Source: JAMXLO01 sp963776505
GTDB lineage: Bacteria; Pseudomonadota; Alphaproteobacteria; Acetobacterales; Acetobacteraceae
NCBI GenBank assembly: GCA_963776505.1
Contig: CAVZNH010000084.1
Coordinates: forward strand, 1-64,000
DNA length: 64,000 nucleotides
Reading direction: 5' to 3'
Shown here: one piece after another, positions 46,512 through 56,750 of the stretch
How positions within the stretch are numbered: position 1 is the first letter of the stretch
Layout: each line of letters begins with the position of its first letter
Position numbers and translations under genes: made by a program
The notes under the pieces: model-generated
Database searches by the model: none
The model's input: the letters and a program-made list of their open reading frames with translations, nothing else
What the model was told of the DNA's origin: nothing

Positions 46512-47273
46512 ATGAGCGAGTCAGTTTTGGGTTGCATTCTCGGCTCGGGCAAAGAAGCAGAAGTCTTCGAGTTTGGCGCAGATGTTTTGAAGCTCTACAG
46601 GCCTACCGCGCCTAAGCGCTCTGCGTTCCGTGAAGCTGCAACCCTGGCGTTGGTCGAAGCCTTCGGATTGCCCGCGCCCCAGGTCCACGGCGTTCAACAG
46701 ATTGAGGGTAGGTGGGGCATAGTTATGACGCGTGCAGAAGGGCCGCCTTTCGCAGAGGCTATGCGTCGCCAACCCGATCTCGTGGCGAAATATCTGCGGC
46801 AGATGGCACTGTTGCAGCAGCGCGTGCACAGTCACCAGGCGACGCAGCTTGGTAGTCTTAAGCTGAGGCTCGAGGCCAATATCAGGCAGGCGACGGCGTT
46901 GGGCGAGATACAGAGGAATGCGCTGTTGCACCGTCTCGCGGAAATGCCGGATGGCGACCGTCTGTGCCACGGTGATTATCATCCTATGAATTTATTAGGA
47001 CCGCCTGGTCACGAGACCCTTGTGGACTGGTTGGATGCAACACGAGGGGACCCCGCAGCCGATGTTTGTCGTTCGTATGTGCTGATGAAGCGGATGGTCC
47101 CGCAAATTGCGGTTGCCTACGTTGCTGCTTACATCGCCGTCAGTGACGAGAGCCGGGAGAGGATTACGAGTTGGCTACCGTTCGTTGCCGCCGCCCGGCT
47201 GGCAGAGGGCGTGCCGGAGGAAGCAGACGAATTGGTGGCGCTGGCCGATCATCCCATTATCGATGCGCTTTGA
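46512..47273 (+). CDS. APH-fold phosphotransferase (aminoglycoside/choline kinase-like)
   Basis: The intact 253-residue product has LGCILGSGKEAEVFEFGADV, LKLYRPTAPKRSAFREAATL (nucleotide-binding lobe, with Lys in VLKLYRP), the catalytic loop RLCHGDYHPMNLLGPPG (HGDxxxxN) and metal-binding LVDWLDATRGDPAADVCRSY. This is the APH family, whose members phosphorylate aminoglycosides, macrolides, choline or other small molecules. The sequence is unlike known resistance enzymes to my eye; its substrate is unknown. It converges on the OPT transporter gene across a small repeat. Confidence 0.82.
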   Translation: MSESVLGCILGSGKEAEVFEFGADVLKLYRPTAPKRSAFREAATLALVEAFGLPAPQVHGVQQIEGRWGIVMTRAEGPPFAEAMRRQPDLVAKYLRQMALLQQRVHSHQATQLGSLKLRLEANIRQATALGEIQRNALLHRLAEMPDGDRLCHGDYHPMNLLGPPGHETLVDWLDATRGDPAADVCRSYVLMKRMVPQIAVAYVAAYIAVSDESRERITSWLPFVAAARLAEGVPEEADELVALADHPIIDAL

Positions 47274-47275
47274 CC

Positions 47276-47325
47276 GAGATTGCTTCCCGAATCACGTTCG
47301 GGACCGCTTTGCTCCTCGCAATGAC
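47276..47325. repeat. Intergenic repeat with GAGATTGC ... GCAATGAC ends
   Basis: GAGATTGCTTCCCGAATCAC, then GTTCGGGACCGCTTTGCTCC and TCGCAATGAC, fills the 61-base gap between two convergent genes. It contains the inner palindrome TCCCGAA-TCACG-TTCGGGA (47286-47303) and outer complementary ends ATTGC/GCAAT. This form (ATTGC..CTCGCAATGAC) is a widespread alphaproteobacterial interspersed repeat, and may work as a two-way terminator here. Confidence 0.65.
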
Positions 47326-47334
47326 AGGTGCGGG

Positions 47335-48976
47335 CTAGCGGAACGCGGCCTTCCAGGTCGAGGTGAAGAACGCGAACAGCGCATCGCCGGCGATGACGCC
47401 GGCGCCGAACACCTCCATACCTTCGGCCTTGGCGAAGCGTTCCCACACGATGCGGCAGGCGATGCCGATCAGCACGGCCCAGCCGGCAAGCGGGAACGGG
47501 ATCAGCAGTCCGGTTGCCAAGCAAGATGCCGAGCTGCCGGCGTGGGCCGCCGAGGTATTGGATGATTGCGCCGGGGATTGCCCACTCGACCAGCGACCAT
47601 GCGACATCAGCCGAGGCGCCGGCCTTTATCGTCGCGACGTAGACGCGGTCGACCGGTGCTACGAGGTTCTGCGCGAAGAAGCCGGGATAAGCGATCAGCA
47701 CCACCACGCCGGCAATCACGAACGCGAACATCGCGGCGAAGAGCTGCTGACGGCGGCCGTCGCGCTCGAACGCCGGGTCGCTGCCGTAGCCACGCAGCAT
47801 GTGGCCGGCCTTCAGGTCGTAGCCCATGTCGGCGAAGGCCGGACCGGTGGCGGCGGAGAAGCCGACCAGCAGCGCAAGCGCCACCGGTGGGAAGCCGATC
47901 AGCATGCCGATCACCAGCGTGATCAACGCCACCGCGAAGGCTGGAAACCAACCGGAATGCATCGCGGCAAGGCCGACGATCAATTCGTGCATCAGAGCAG
48001 CGAAGGCGGCGTAGATCAGGAACGCCACCAGCATGCCGACCGGGAGCTGTGCCACGAGACCGCCCAAGGTGGCGATCACCACCGCGATCAGCAGATAGAC
48101 CAGGCTGCCCAGGCCGATCGAGCGTCGTACCTCGGCTGGCGTGCGCATGGCGCCAGCGGAATCGCCGTGCACCCTGCCGCGGCGCATGATGATGATCGCC
48201 ACCTGGATGAGAGCCACGATGCCGGCGCCGACCATCATGCCGTGCGGCGCATAGGCTTTGGCGATGTCTCCACCGGGGATGAACGAGGCGAACAAGGCAT
48301 GGTTGAACAGCAGCGTTGAATAGCCGCGGACCAGCAGGCCGATGCCGAACATTGTCAGCGCCCAGATGTTGCCGATGAACGCCACACCGAATGCCGACAT
48401 GACGGCGGGAGCGATCAGCCAGTTGCCTGCGATGCCGACAATGACACCGGCGCCAAGGATTGCTGCCTTCCGTCCACCTTCGTCGCCGGCGCGGATCGCC
48501 TCGGCTGCGGCGGCGCCGGGTGGCCAGGCGGCGGTGGCGGGGAACACCTCGGAATCGAACATGCGGTAGAGCAGATAGCCGTCGAGCAGCATCGCCATGA
48601 ACACACCGGCGAACAGTGCGGGTACCAGGTCGGGACGGCCGAGTATGAAGGGGATGCCGATCGGCAGCATCAATGCGTTGCCGGCGCCGAAGGTCGCAGC
48701 GGAGATGGCGCTCTGCGCCAGGTTCTGCATGTGGACGGAGCGATAGCGCGCGAACGCGGCAAGCGGGATGCGGGCGAGTGCCATGCCGGCGAGTGCGCCG
48801 ATCAGCGATGTGTTGGCGGTGATGCCGAGGGTGACGATGAGCTGCACGCCGATGATCGCGCCGACCACGCAAAGGGGCGCGATCAGGAGGAGTGAGAACA
48901 GTTCGAAGAAGCGGGGGTGAATGCGTGAACCGGGTCGCGGCGCGGTTGTTGGTCGGTCGGTCGCCAGATCGCTCAT
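47335..48976 (-). CDS. OPT family oligopeptide/metal-chelate transporter (one frameshift)
   Basis: A polytopic inner-membrane protein of about 547 residues: RFFELFSLLLIAPLCVVGAI, IGVQLIVTLGITANTSLIGA, LAGMALARIPLAAFARYRSV, HMQNLAQSAISAATFGAGNA, LMLPIGIPFILGRPDLVPAL and many further hydrophobic helices (about 12-14). NLAQSAISAATFGAGNALML is the conserved OPT motif. A shift near 47515 separates the C-terminal part (LLIPFPLAGWAVLIGIACRI ... LFAFFTSTWKAAFR). OPT members import peptides or metal-chelate siderophores; substrate unknown. It follows the fused hydantoinase gene on the same strand after a GC-rich palindrome. Confidence 0.85.
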
Positions 48977-49001
48977 TGTTGCCCCTGCAGTGTTGGCGTC
49001 G

Positions 49002-49039
49002 CCCCCTCCCCCCGCCCCCCTCCCGCAGGGGGAGGGGGA
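49002..49039. repeat. GC-rich intergenic palindrome, copy 3
   Basis: CCCCCTCCCCCCGCCCCCCT followed by CCCGCAGGGGGAGGGGG is almost identical to the palindrome at 12552-12589. It lies in the 74-base gap between the fused hydantoinase/oxoprolinase gene and the OPT transporter gene. Confidence 0.75.
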
Positions 49040-49050
49040 GAAGGTTGGTG

Positions 49051-52000
49051 TTATTCGGCCGCGCTTTTAGCGGCTGGTGTCAATCCGTAGTCGCGTTCGG
49101 CGGATTCAGGCGAGACTATGCCTTCGGCAACGTCCTGCTGCACCAGCGCGGCCGGGCGCGCGTGGGGATCGCCGAAGCCGGCGCCTCCTGCCAATCTGAC
49201 TTCGACGATCTGGTCGGTGCGCGTCAATGTGACGAGTTCGCCGGTACCGCAATCGTGCGTCACGTTGCCATCGGGATCGAGCAGCACGCCGCGCACGCCG
49301 CCGCCTGGCAGACCGCCGTGCAGGCCCTGCACTGTAACGCCAACACCTTCGGGGTAAACGGACGCCAATGTCGGCAGTCCGTCGTCGCGCAGTTTGCGCA
49401 GGCGCGTGCGCACGCCGCAGCCGCCGCGATGTTCGCCGGGGCCGCCGGAATCGGTAACGAAGGATTTCTCCAGCACAAGCACCGGCGCACGCACTTCCAT
49501 CAGCTCGACCGATGTGTTGGCGGCGGAGGTGGGATACAGCAGCGCGGATTTGCCGTCGCCGTGCTGCGATGCGCCCTGGCCGGCGCCCATGAAAAAGTGG
49601 TCGGCATAGACGGTGCCGTTCGCCTCGCGGCCGTAGATGTTGATCGCGACCGGCAGTCCGGTCGCGGCCTGAATCTGTGTCGGGGCCGCATCGGCGAGCG
49701 CGCGGAAGATGTTGGGCGCGATGTACCAGCCGACACGGGTGCGCAAATTCACCGACGCTGGCTTGTCGCAGTTCAGGATCGAGCCTTCCGGTGCCTTCAC
49801 GGTGAACGGACGATAGCAGCCGGCGTTGCTGCGCACCTGCGGACTGAGGATGCACTTCATCGGATAGGTCGCGTGTGCCGCGGTGTAGCTGTAGGTGCAG
49901 TTGAGGCCGCCTTGCGGCAGTTGCGCCGGCGCGCCTGCGAAGTCCAGTTCGATCGCGTCACCCTGCACGGTGAGCTTCAGCGGATAGTGCAGGCGCTCGC
50001 CCAACGGGTTGTTCCAGATCTCCGAGTGGTACACGCCGTCCGGCAGCGCACGGATCGCATCGCGCATGGCGTTCTCGGCGCGAGTCTGCACCACGCGGGC
50101 GAGCGCGCGTAGGTCGTGCATGCCATACTCGTCCATGAATGCGAGCAGCCGTTCGGCACCGAGGGCGTTGGCGGCAATGAAGGAGTGGATGTCGCCCAGT
50201 ACTTCCTCGTGCTTGCGCACATTCTCGGCTATCAGCGTGAACAGGTCGTCGTTGGGAACGCCCGCGCGATACAGCATCATCGGCGGGATCTGGATGCCTT
50301 CCTCGTAGATCTCGCGGGCGCGCAAGGAGTCCTTGGTGCCGCCGATGTCGCCGACATGGCCGACTGTGCCGGTGAGCGCCACCAACGTGCCGTTGCGGAA
50401 CACCGGGGTGACGACCGCGATGTCGAACAGGTGGCCGGCGCAGAGCCAAGGGTCGTTGGTGACCAGAACGTCACCTGGCTTCAGCGTCACGGGCGGGAAT
50501 TTCTCGAGCAGCGCCTTCACCGCGCGCGGCAGGGTCAGGTTGAACACCGGCATGGCGCGCGGTGAATGGGCGAGCGAATCGCCGCGTGCGTCGAGCAGAT
50601 CACAGGCGAAGTCCTGCGCCTCGGAGACGATGAGCGAGAAGGCGGTGCGGCAGATCGTAAGCCACATCTCCTCGACCACGGTGACGAGACGGCTCCACAT
50701 GATTTCGAGTGAAACCGGATCGGCCTCGATCAGCGCCGCAGCCTGTTCGATCGGCGTATCTGCGGTGACAAGCGCGACAGGCGTTGCGGCATGGCCGATG
50801 TCGATCGCCAGCGTGCCGGTCGCATCCACACTGACCGTATCGCCTGGCGGGATGATGGTGGTTGCCTCACGTTCCTCGACAATCGCAGGGCCGGTGATGT
50901 GCGCGCCAGGCGCCATGGCGTAACGGTCATAGACAGGCGTATCGACGAAGCCACCGTCGAACCAGGCCGCGCGCGTTCCCTTCTGCGCCGCCCCGACGGG
51001 TCGGGCGCCGGCCTCGGTGAGCGAAAGCTGCGGCAACGGGCCGCGGCAGCGCACGCGGAACGAGACTGCCATGATGCCGACACCAGAATATACAGACGTA
51101 TATCGCGCGGCGTAGGCGGTTATGAATGCCTCGCGGATTGCAGAGCATCGTCGCGTCGGTGATCACGCCGTCCGGCAGCTTCACACTGATCTCGTGCATC
51201 TGGCCTTCGAGGCGCATGTCGGCCAGGCGTTCGGTCACCACCTCTGCTTCGTCGGCCAGCCGTGCGCGCGCGGTGTCGGTAAGTTCGCGCAGGATCGCAT
51301 CGATGGTCGCCGCCGCGCCTGGCGCGTCGAGCAGCACCGGATGACTGCGCACCTGCTCGAATGACAGTGGAGCCGCGAGGAAGCCCAGCGCAGATGCGGC
51401 ACCCGAGGCGGGTGGGATCAGCACCTGCTTCACGCCGAGTACGCGCGCCACTTCCGCAGCGTGGGCGGGGCCGGCGCCACCGAAGCCGACCATCGCGTAG
51501 GCACGCGGGTCCTTGCCTTTCTCGACGATGTGGATGCGCGCCGCTGCGGCCATGTTCTCCACCACCATGCGGTGGATGCCCCATGCAGTGTCGATTGCAT
51601 TGAGGCCGAGCGTCGCACCCACCTTCGCCAGTGCGCGTTCGGCGGCGTCGCGATCCAGCGCCATGCGGCCGCCGAGGAAAAAGCCGGGATCGTAGTAGCC
51701 GAGCAGCAGGTTGGCGTCGGTCACCGTGGGTTCGGTGCCGCCGCGCGCATAGCAAGCCGGCCCCGGATCGGCGCCTGACGAATGCGGACCGACACGCAGC
51801 AGTCCCACCTCGTCGATCGACGCGATCGAGCCGCCGCCGGCGCCGATCTCGATCATGTCGATGACCGGCGCCTTGATCGGCAGGCCGGAGCCTTTCTTGA
51901 AGCGGTGCACGCGCGCCGCTTCCATCATCGGCGCGATCTCGGCGCGGCCGTCCTGGATCAGGCAGGCTTTTGCGGTCGTGCCGCCCATGTCGAATGAGAT

Positions 52001-52861
52001 CACGTCGGCATGGCCCGCGGCTTCGCCGAAGAACGCGGTGGCGAGGCCACCACCGGCGGGTCCGCTCTCCAGCATGCGGATCGGGAAGTCGCGCGCGGTC
52101 TCCGGCGACAGCAGGCCACCGGCGGAGTGCATGAAGCGCAGCTCGCCACGAAAGCCGCGGGCGTGCAGTTCGCGTTCCAGCTTGGCGATGTAGCGGCTCA
52201 TCAGCGGCTGCACGTAGGCGTTGGCGCAGGTGGTGTTGCAGCGCTGGTACTCCCACAGCTCGGCCACCACGTCGGACGAGATGGAGACCGCGATGCCGGG
52301 GAATGCCGCGCGAATGATTGCCGCGGCCTGCTGCTCGTGCGTCGGATTGCAGTAGGCGTGCAGGAAGCAGATGGCGATCGCCTCGATCCCTTCGGATATC
52401 AGGCGCTGTGCCGTGGCGCGCACCTCGTCCGGGTCGAGCGGGGTCAGCACGTTGCCGTCGCGGTCGATGCGTTCCGCTACCTCAAGGCGGTGGCGGCGGG
52501 GAACCAACGGATCGGGGAAGCGGAGAAAGAGGTCGTAGATGTCGTAGCGCTGCTCGGTGCCCATCTCCAGGATGTCGCGGAAGCCGCGCGTGGTGATGAG
52601 GCCGAGGCGGGCGCCGGTGCGCTCGATCAGGGCGTTGGTGACCAGGGTGGTGCCGTGGACCACGTCGCCGATGTCGGCGAGGGTGAGTTGGGCGGCTTGC
52701 AGCAGTTCGGTGAGGCCTTCCAGCGCGCCGACCGAGGGGTCGTGCGGCGTGGTCAGGCACTTGTGGAGGCGGATTTCGTTGCGTTGCGTATCGAGCAGGA
52801 TGAAGTCGGTGAAGGTGCCGCCGATGTCGAAACCGATACGATAGCGGTTGGAGGTAGGCAT
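49051..52861 (-). CDS. Fused hydantoinase/oxoprolinase (HyuA-HyuB in one polypeptide; one frameshift)
   Basis: MPTSNRYRIGFDIGGTFTDF, LVTNALIERTGARLGLITTR, MLESGPAGGGLATAFFGEAA, VISFDMGGTTAKACLIQDG, SGADPGPACYARGGTEPTVT, DANLLLGYYDPGFFLGGRMA is the HyuA half (ATP-dependent, ASKHA-like). Its C-terminus, in a frame reached by one shift near 51105, ends PPGDTVSVDATGTLAIDI and runs without a stop into the HyuB half: DPVSLEIMWSRLVTVVEEMW, DPWLCAGHLFDIAVVTPVFR, VGHVGDIGGTKDSLRAREIY, GPGEHRGGCGVRTRLRKL. The total is about 1,270 residues, the eukaryotic 5-oxoprolinase (OPLAH) layout. It opens 5-oxoproline or hydantoin rings with ATP; the substrate here is not proven. Confidence 0.9.
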
Positions 52862-52919
52862 CCGGGTTTCCCTGCAATAGCGGCGGTTGAATTGTGCACC
52901 GCAGCGGATGGGGTCTCAA

Positions 52920-55900
52920 GGGTGCGACCAACTGGTGGCGCCAGCCGGCTACACGTATCGAGGCGTCGCCGGCCGCAAGCGCGGCCGTATAGCCGAGTAT
53001 GAGGTCACGTGAACGGAAGTGGGCCTCATAGGGCGCCTCTTCCTCCTGCGCACTACCGGGAAGGTGGAGAGGACATAGCTCGCGGCATCTCGGTCGAGGC
53101 CGTAGAGGAGGAAGAACAACGCATGAAGTCGCGCTCGCAGATGCAGGCGCTCCTCCTGGTCCATGCGAAGGGCGGACCGACATGGCCGAGATCAGCGGCA
53201 AACGCGGCCATGTCCTGCGAAGTGTAGGTAAGCCTGAGTACAGTGATCGCGTATGATGTCATCCGCCGCGGCTGACCCAAACAAACTCGCTAATGACCCT
53301 CTTGAAACAAATGGGAGTTGCTCGACAAGGTACAGAGTGAAGTGGTTGCCCTGGACCTTTTGCCGAGCCACATAATCCAACGGCATTGAGTTTAGATTTG
53401 CAAGCAGAACCGGTGCCCACTGACTGTATGATCCACAAGTTTCCATCAACTGTCGGGCTTGGTCGGGCGTTATCTGACTTCAAGTCGGGCAGAAGCAGAG
53501 GAAGTGTGTGGCCCACTCAACACGCGGTATGATCGCTGCGATCATAGTTCGCGTATTTGTCGGAGAAGTGATGTCCTTGAATGCGAGCATGGCCGACAGC
53601 GTCGGCGGGCTGGAGATCTCGCTTGAATCAATCGAGAACTGGGGCTCATAGAGCCACAGAGACGTCTACGTGCTGCGCTATTGTGGCTGGAACTGGCATC
53701 GCCTCGCGATAGCGATTCCCTTTGTTAAGTATGATTGAGGCGGCGCGGTGATCGTAAGCCTGTACCATGTTTCCTTCATAAAGCGGCCCTCAAACACGGG
53801 TAGCCTTCTTCAAATAACGTCCGTCTGCCCGATACGCACCCAGCTCCTCCAGCTTACCCTTCGTAAGAAATTTTTCCGCATCGTTCGCCATATCGAACAT
53901 GCGGACATAGCGAACGGGCCAAAGAGCGCGAGGCACCGCCCCACGCCGATCTATTAAGACGGGATTGCTCCGGTATATCGAAAGAGTGAGTTCTGCATCT
54001 AGAGGGGAACGGAATATCGGAGCCGTTGCCGTATTTGGGTTGACCGTCAGAAAGTCATCCGGCTTCAGCGTGAAGGCAATTGTCTCTACGACGTTCGCGT
54101 ACTGTCTGGAAAAATGCGCAGGCGGCCGACTCGAACTCGCGCTTGAATCCCCCGATAATCAGCGCCGCAAACTTGAAACGATAGTAGACATCCGGAAAGA
54201 ACTGCGTTCGCGTGGGGCCCGCGGGCCTATTTTCGAAGTCGAAGAATGCGCCCAAACGACCGGTCGTGGAGACGCTTCGGAAGAATTCCGCCGCGCCCTT
54301 ATCGGCAGCAATGCCGCTCGGTACGAGCAAGCCTAGAATTCCATCGGGCTTGAGCAAGCTCAGCCCGCGCTCGACGAACAGCGCATAGATGTTGGTATCG
54401 CCGCGAGAAAGCATGGGAAACTGACCGCTGTTCCTGGCGACCCTCATGCCGGCTTCAGCTGCCCAAGAAGCCCGCTCGAAATCGCGCGTGAATACAGCGC
54501 TTTCTTTGTTCTTCTCCGCGATCAATCGCGTGCGGTCGGTTGCTCGCTCGGTCCGCTCGATGTCAGGAAACCGTGCGGCGAACATTCAGCCTCCTGCAGC
54601 TTCATGCGGTCCGATGGCGGGTTGCCGATCACCGCGTCAAAACCTCCGCGGGGCGTGGTGCTCTCCAATCGTCCCACACGCCCGGAAATGCCACCTGCCA
54701 ATGCAGAAAGCGCCGCTCGCTGACAAGTTCACGCACTCGAGCAAGAAACTTTGCCGCAGCATCGCGCGTAGCGGACGGACCTTCCGGCTGAATCTCGCCT
54801 GCGGCAAGCTGCACGGGGTCGCCAAGCAACCCATCGTATAAAGCGGCGAGCGCGCGGCTCTCGGCTCCGTCGCGTGACGGATCAAGCCAGCGCTCGGCAT
54901 GGACCAGATCAAGGAACCGAAAGAGCGGTTCGGTCGCCTCCTCGACACCGCCGAACGTTGCCTTGCTCTGATTAACCTCGGCAATATCGGCGTCGGTCAA
55001 TTCCTCAACCATCAGCATGCCAGCAGCAGCGTTCCGTGCGGCGACGACGGAATCGCGCCGTAGCGTGCGGCCCTTGGCGCGTAGCCAGTCCTCCGCACCA
55101 TGCACAAATTCACCAAACAGGGAATCGCCGCAGCGCAGGTGATGATCCAGAAAGGAGAGCGGCGCGCCGACGGTGAACGAATGCAGCCAGAGCGACAGCT
55201 TCGCCAGCTCTACCGCCATGGGGTTGAGATCGACGCCGTAGATTACCCGCTTGAGCACAATGCGCCGCACCAGATGGCGATCGTCCAGATGCTCGTCGCG
55301 CACCTCCCAGCCGTGTTGTTTGGCTTCTTCCTCGATGTGTCCTCGGATGCGCTCGATCGCATCGCTCAGCGGCGAGCGATAGTCCACCCACGAGACCGAT
55401 GCCGCCGCGTCCTGCTGCGCGGTCAACGCCTGATCCGTGAGCCAGTCCACCAGCGATACCAGAAAGTGTCCGGACCCCATCGCGGGATCGAGCACACGCA
55501 ATGATAGAAACGCCTGCGCAGGGTCGTGATCTCGCAACTTAGCCAGACGCTGCGCCCTGGGTCGCCGGTCGGACGCAAGTTGTTCAACCCAATCGGCGAA
55601 TTCGCGTCGTCGCTCATCAATCAGCGGCCCAACAGTGCGGCGGATGATGAGCCGCACCAGCTGATCCGGGGTGTAATAGGAGCCACTGTTCTTGCGCGCG
55701 AACGGGTTCAGCCGCACATCGACGCTCGCAGCCTCTGCAACGACGTCGAACTCCAATAAGCGTTCATAGATTGAGCCCAGGTGCTGCACCGACAGGTCTC
55801 GGAAGTTGATCGAACGGCGAACTCCGCCGACCTCCTCACGGGATAGCTCGTCCAGCAGTTTACCCGAAATCATCGTCAGGCAGGCGAACGCGTGTCAGCA

Positions 55901-56750
55901 ATGGCACCGCGGATTGATCAAACAGGACCCGTTGTACAGGCGGCAGTCCGAGACGGTATCCCCCTCGGCGATTGCCTTGAACAGATCAACCAAAGCCGTC
56001 CAGAAACGTGTCGCGGTGCCGGAAAGCGGGCGTCCTTCGTCGTGCGCTGTTGCAACGTCCTGTCTGAGTGGTCGCAGCGCATATCCGGCGTAACCAGGAT
56101 GGCGAACCGGCAGGAGGTCGCGGTCTTCGGCGTACAGCAGGAACAGCAGACGATAGAGCAGTATGAGGGCTGCGTCCTTTACCTGCTGTCGCCACTCTGC
56201 GTCCTGTGGCTTGCGTTGAGGATCATGGGCCGCAATCGTCTGGACCAACGGGCGGAAGACACGCGTGAACACAGCTTCAGACAGGGCGGCTGTGATGCGT
56301 TCCTCATAACGTCGGCCCTCAGCGAGTGCGGTATCGAGGAACGTGGCGCCACTCGGTCCAATCGGCTCGAATGCCTCCCGGCGAAACACCAGCACGAAGG
56401 TGCGGAACAGATCGGTCGCTGCGGCATCGCCCTGTGCGAGGCCATCGAGAATTGCGGGTAGATCGAAACCGACGAAACCTCCGCGCGGCTGCGTGCACTG
56501 TGCCAGTAAAGCCGCCAATAGCGGCCGTTGGTCAGCAGGCCCCAGCGTATGGCACCACCACTGGCCGGCTCGGCAAGCGCCAGATACCGCAATATCTGTG
56601 AAGCCGGCGTGCCGCTGGTGCCGCCGGCACGATCAAGCAGCGTATCACGCGCCTCGTTTGCCACCACGACCGAGGCTTCAGCGTATCGGAGGCGTGGGTC
56701 TTTCGTCGCGGCTGCCTTTGCCTTCGCTGCGGGTGTACGGAAGGCGGGAT
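52920..56750 (-). pseudogene. Eco57I-type DNA methylase / restriction-modification protein, 3' part, cut off by an IS30-family element
   Basis: Read on the minus strand with at least seven shifts, the pieces run: NPAFRTPAAKAKAAATKDPR, GTSGTPASQILRYLALAEPA, RWGLLTNGRYWRLYWHSA, DLFRTFVLVFRREAFEPIGP, LLYRLLFLLYAEDRDLLPV, NSGSYYTPDQLVRLIIRRTV, RVLDPAMGSGHFLVSLVDWL (SAM motif), IYGVDLNPMAVELAKLSLWL, FDAVIGNPPSDRMKLQE (catalytic NPP motif), LLKPDGILGLLVPSGIAADK, HRAASIILNKGNRY, LLANLNSMPLDYVARQKVQG, ALFFLLYGLDRDAASYVLST. This is the large N6-adenine methylase architecture of Eco57I-type R-M proteins. The catalytic motif is NPPS instead of NPPY/W/F. The exact 3' end is uncertain. The IS insertion disrupts the gene, whatever the status of the individual shifts. 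Confidence 0.75.
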
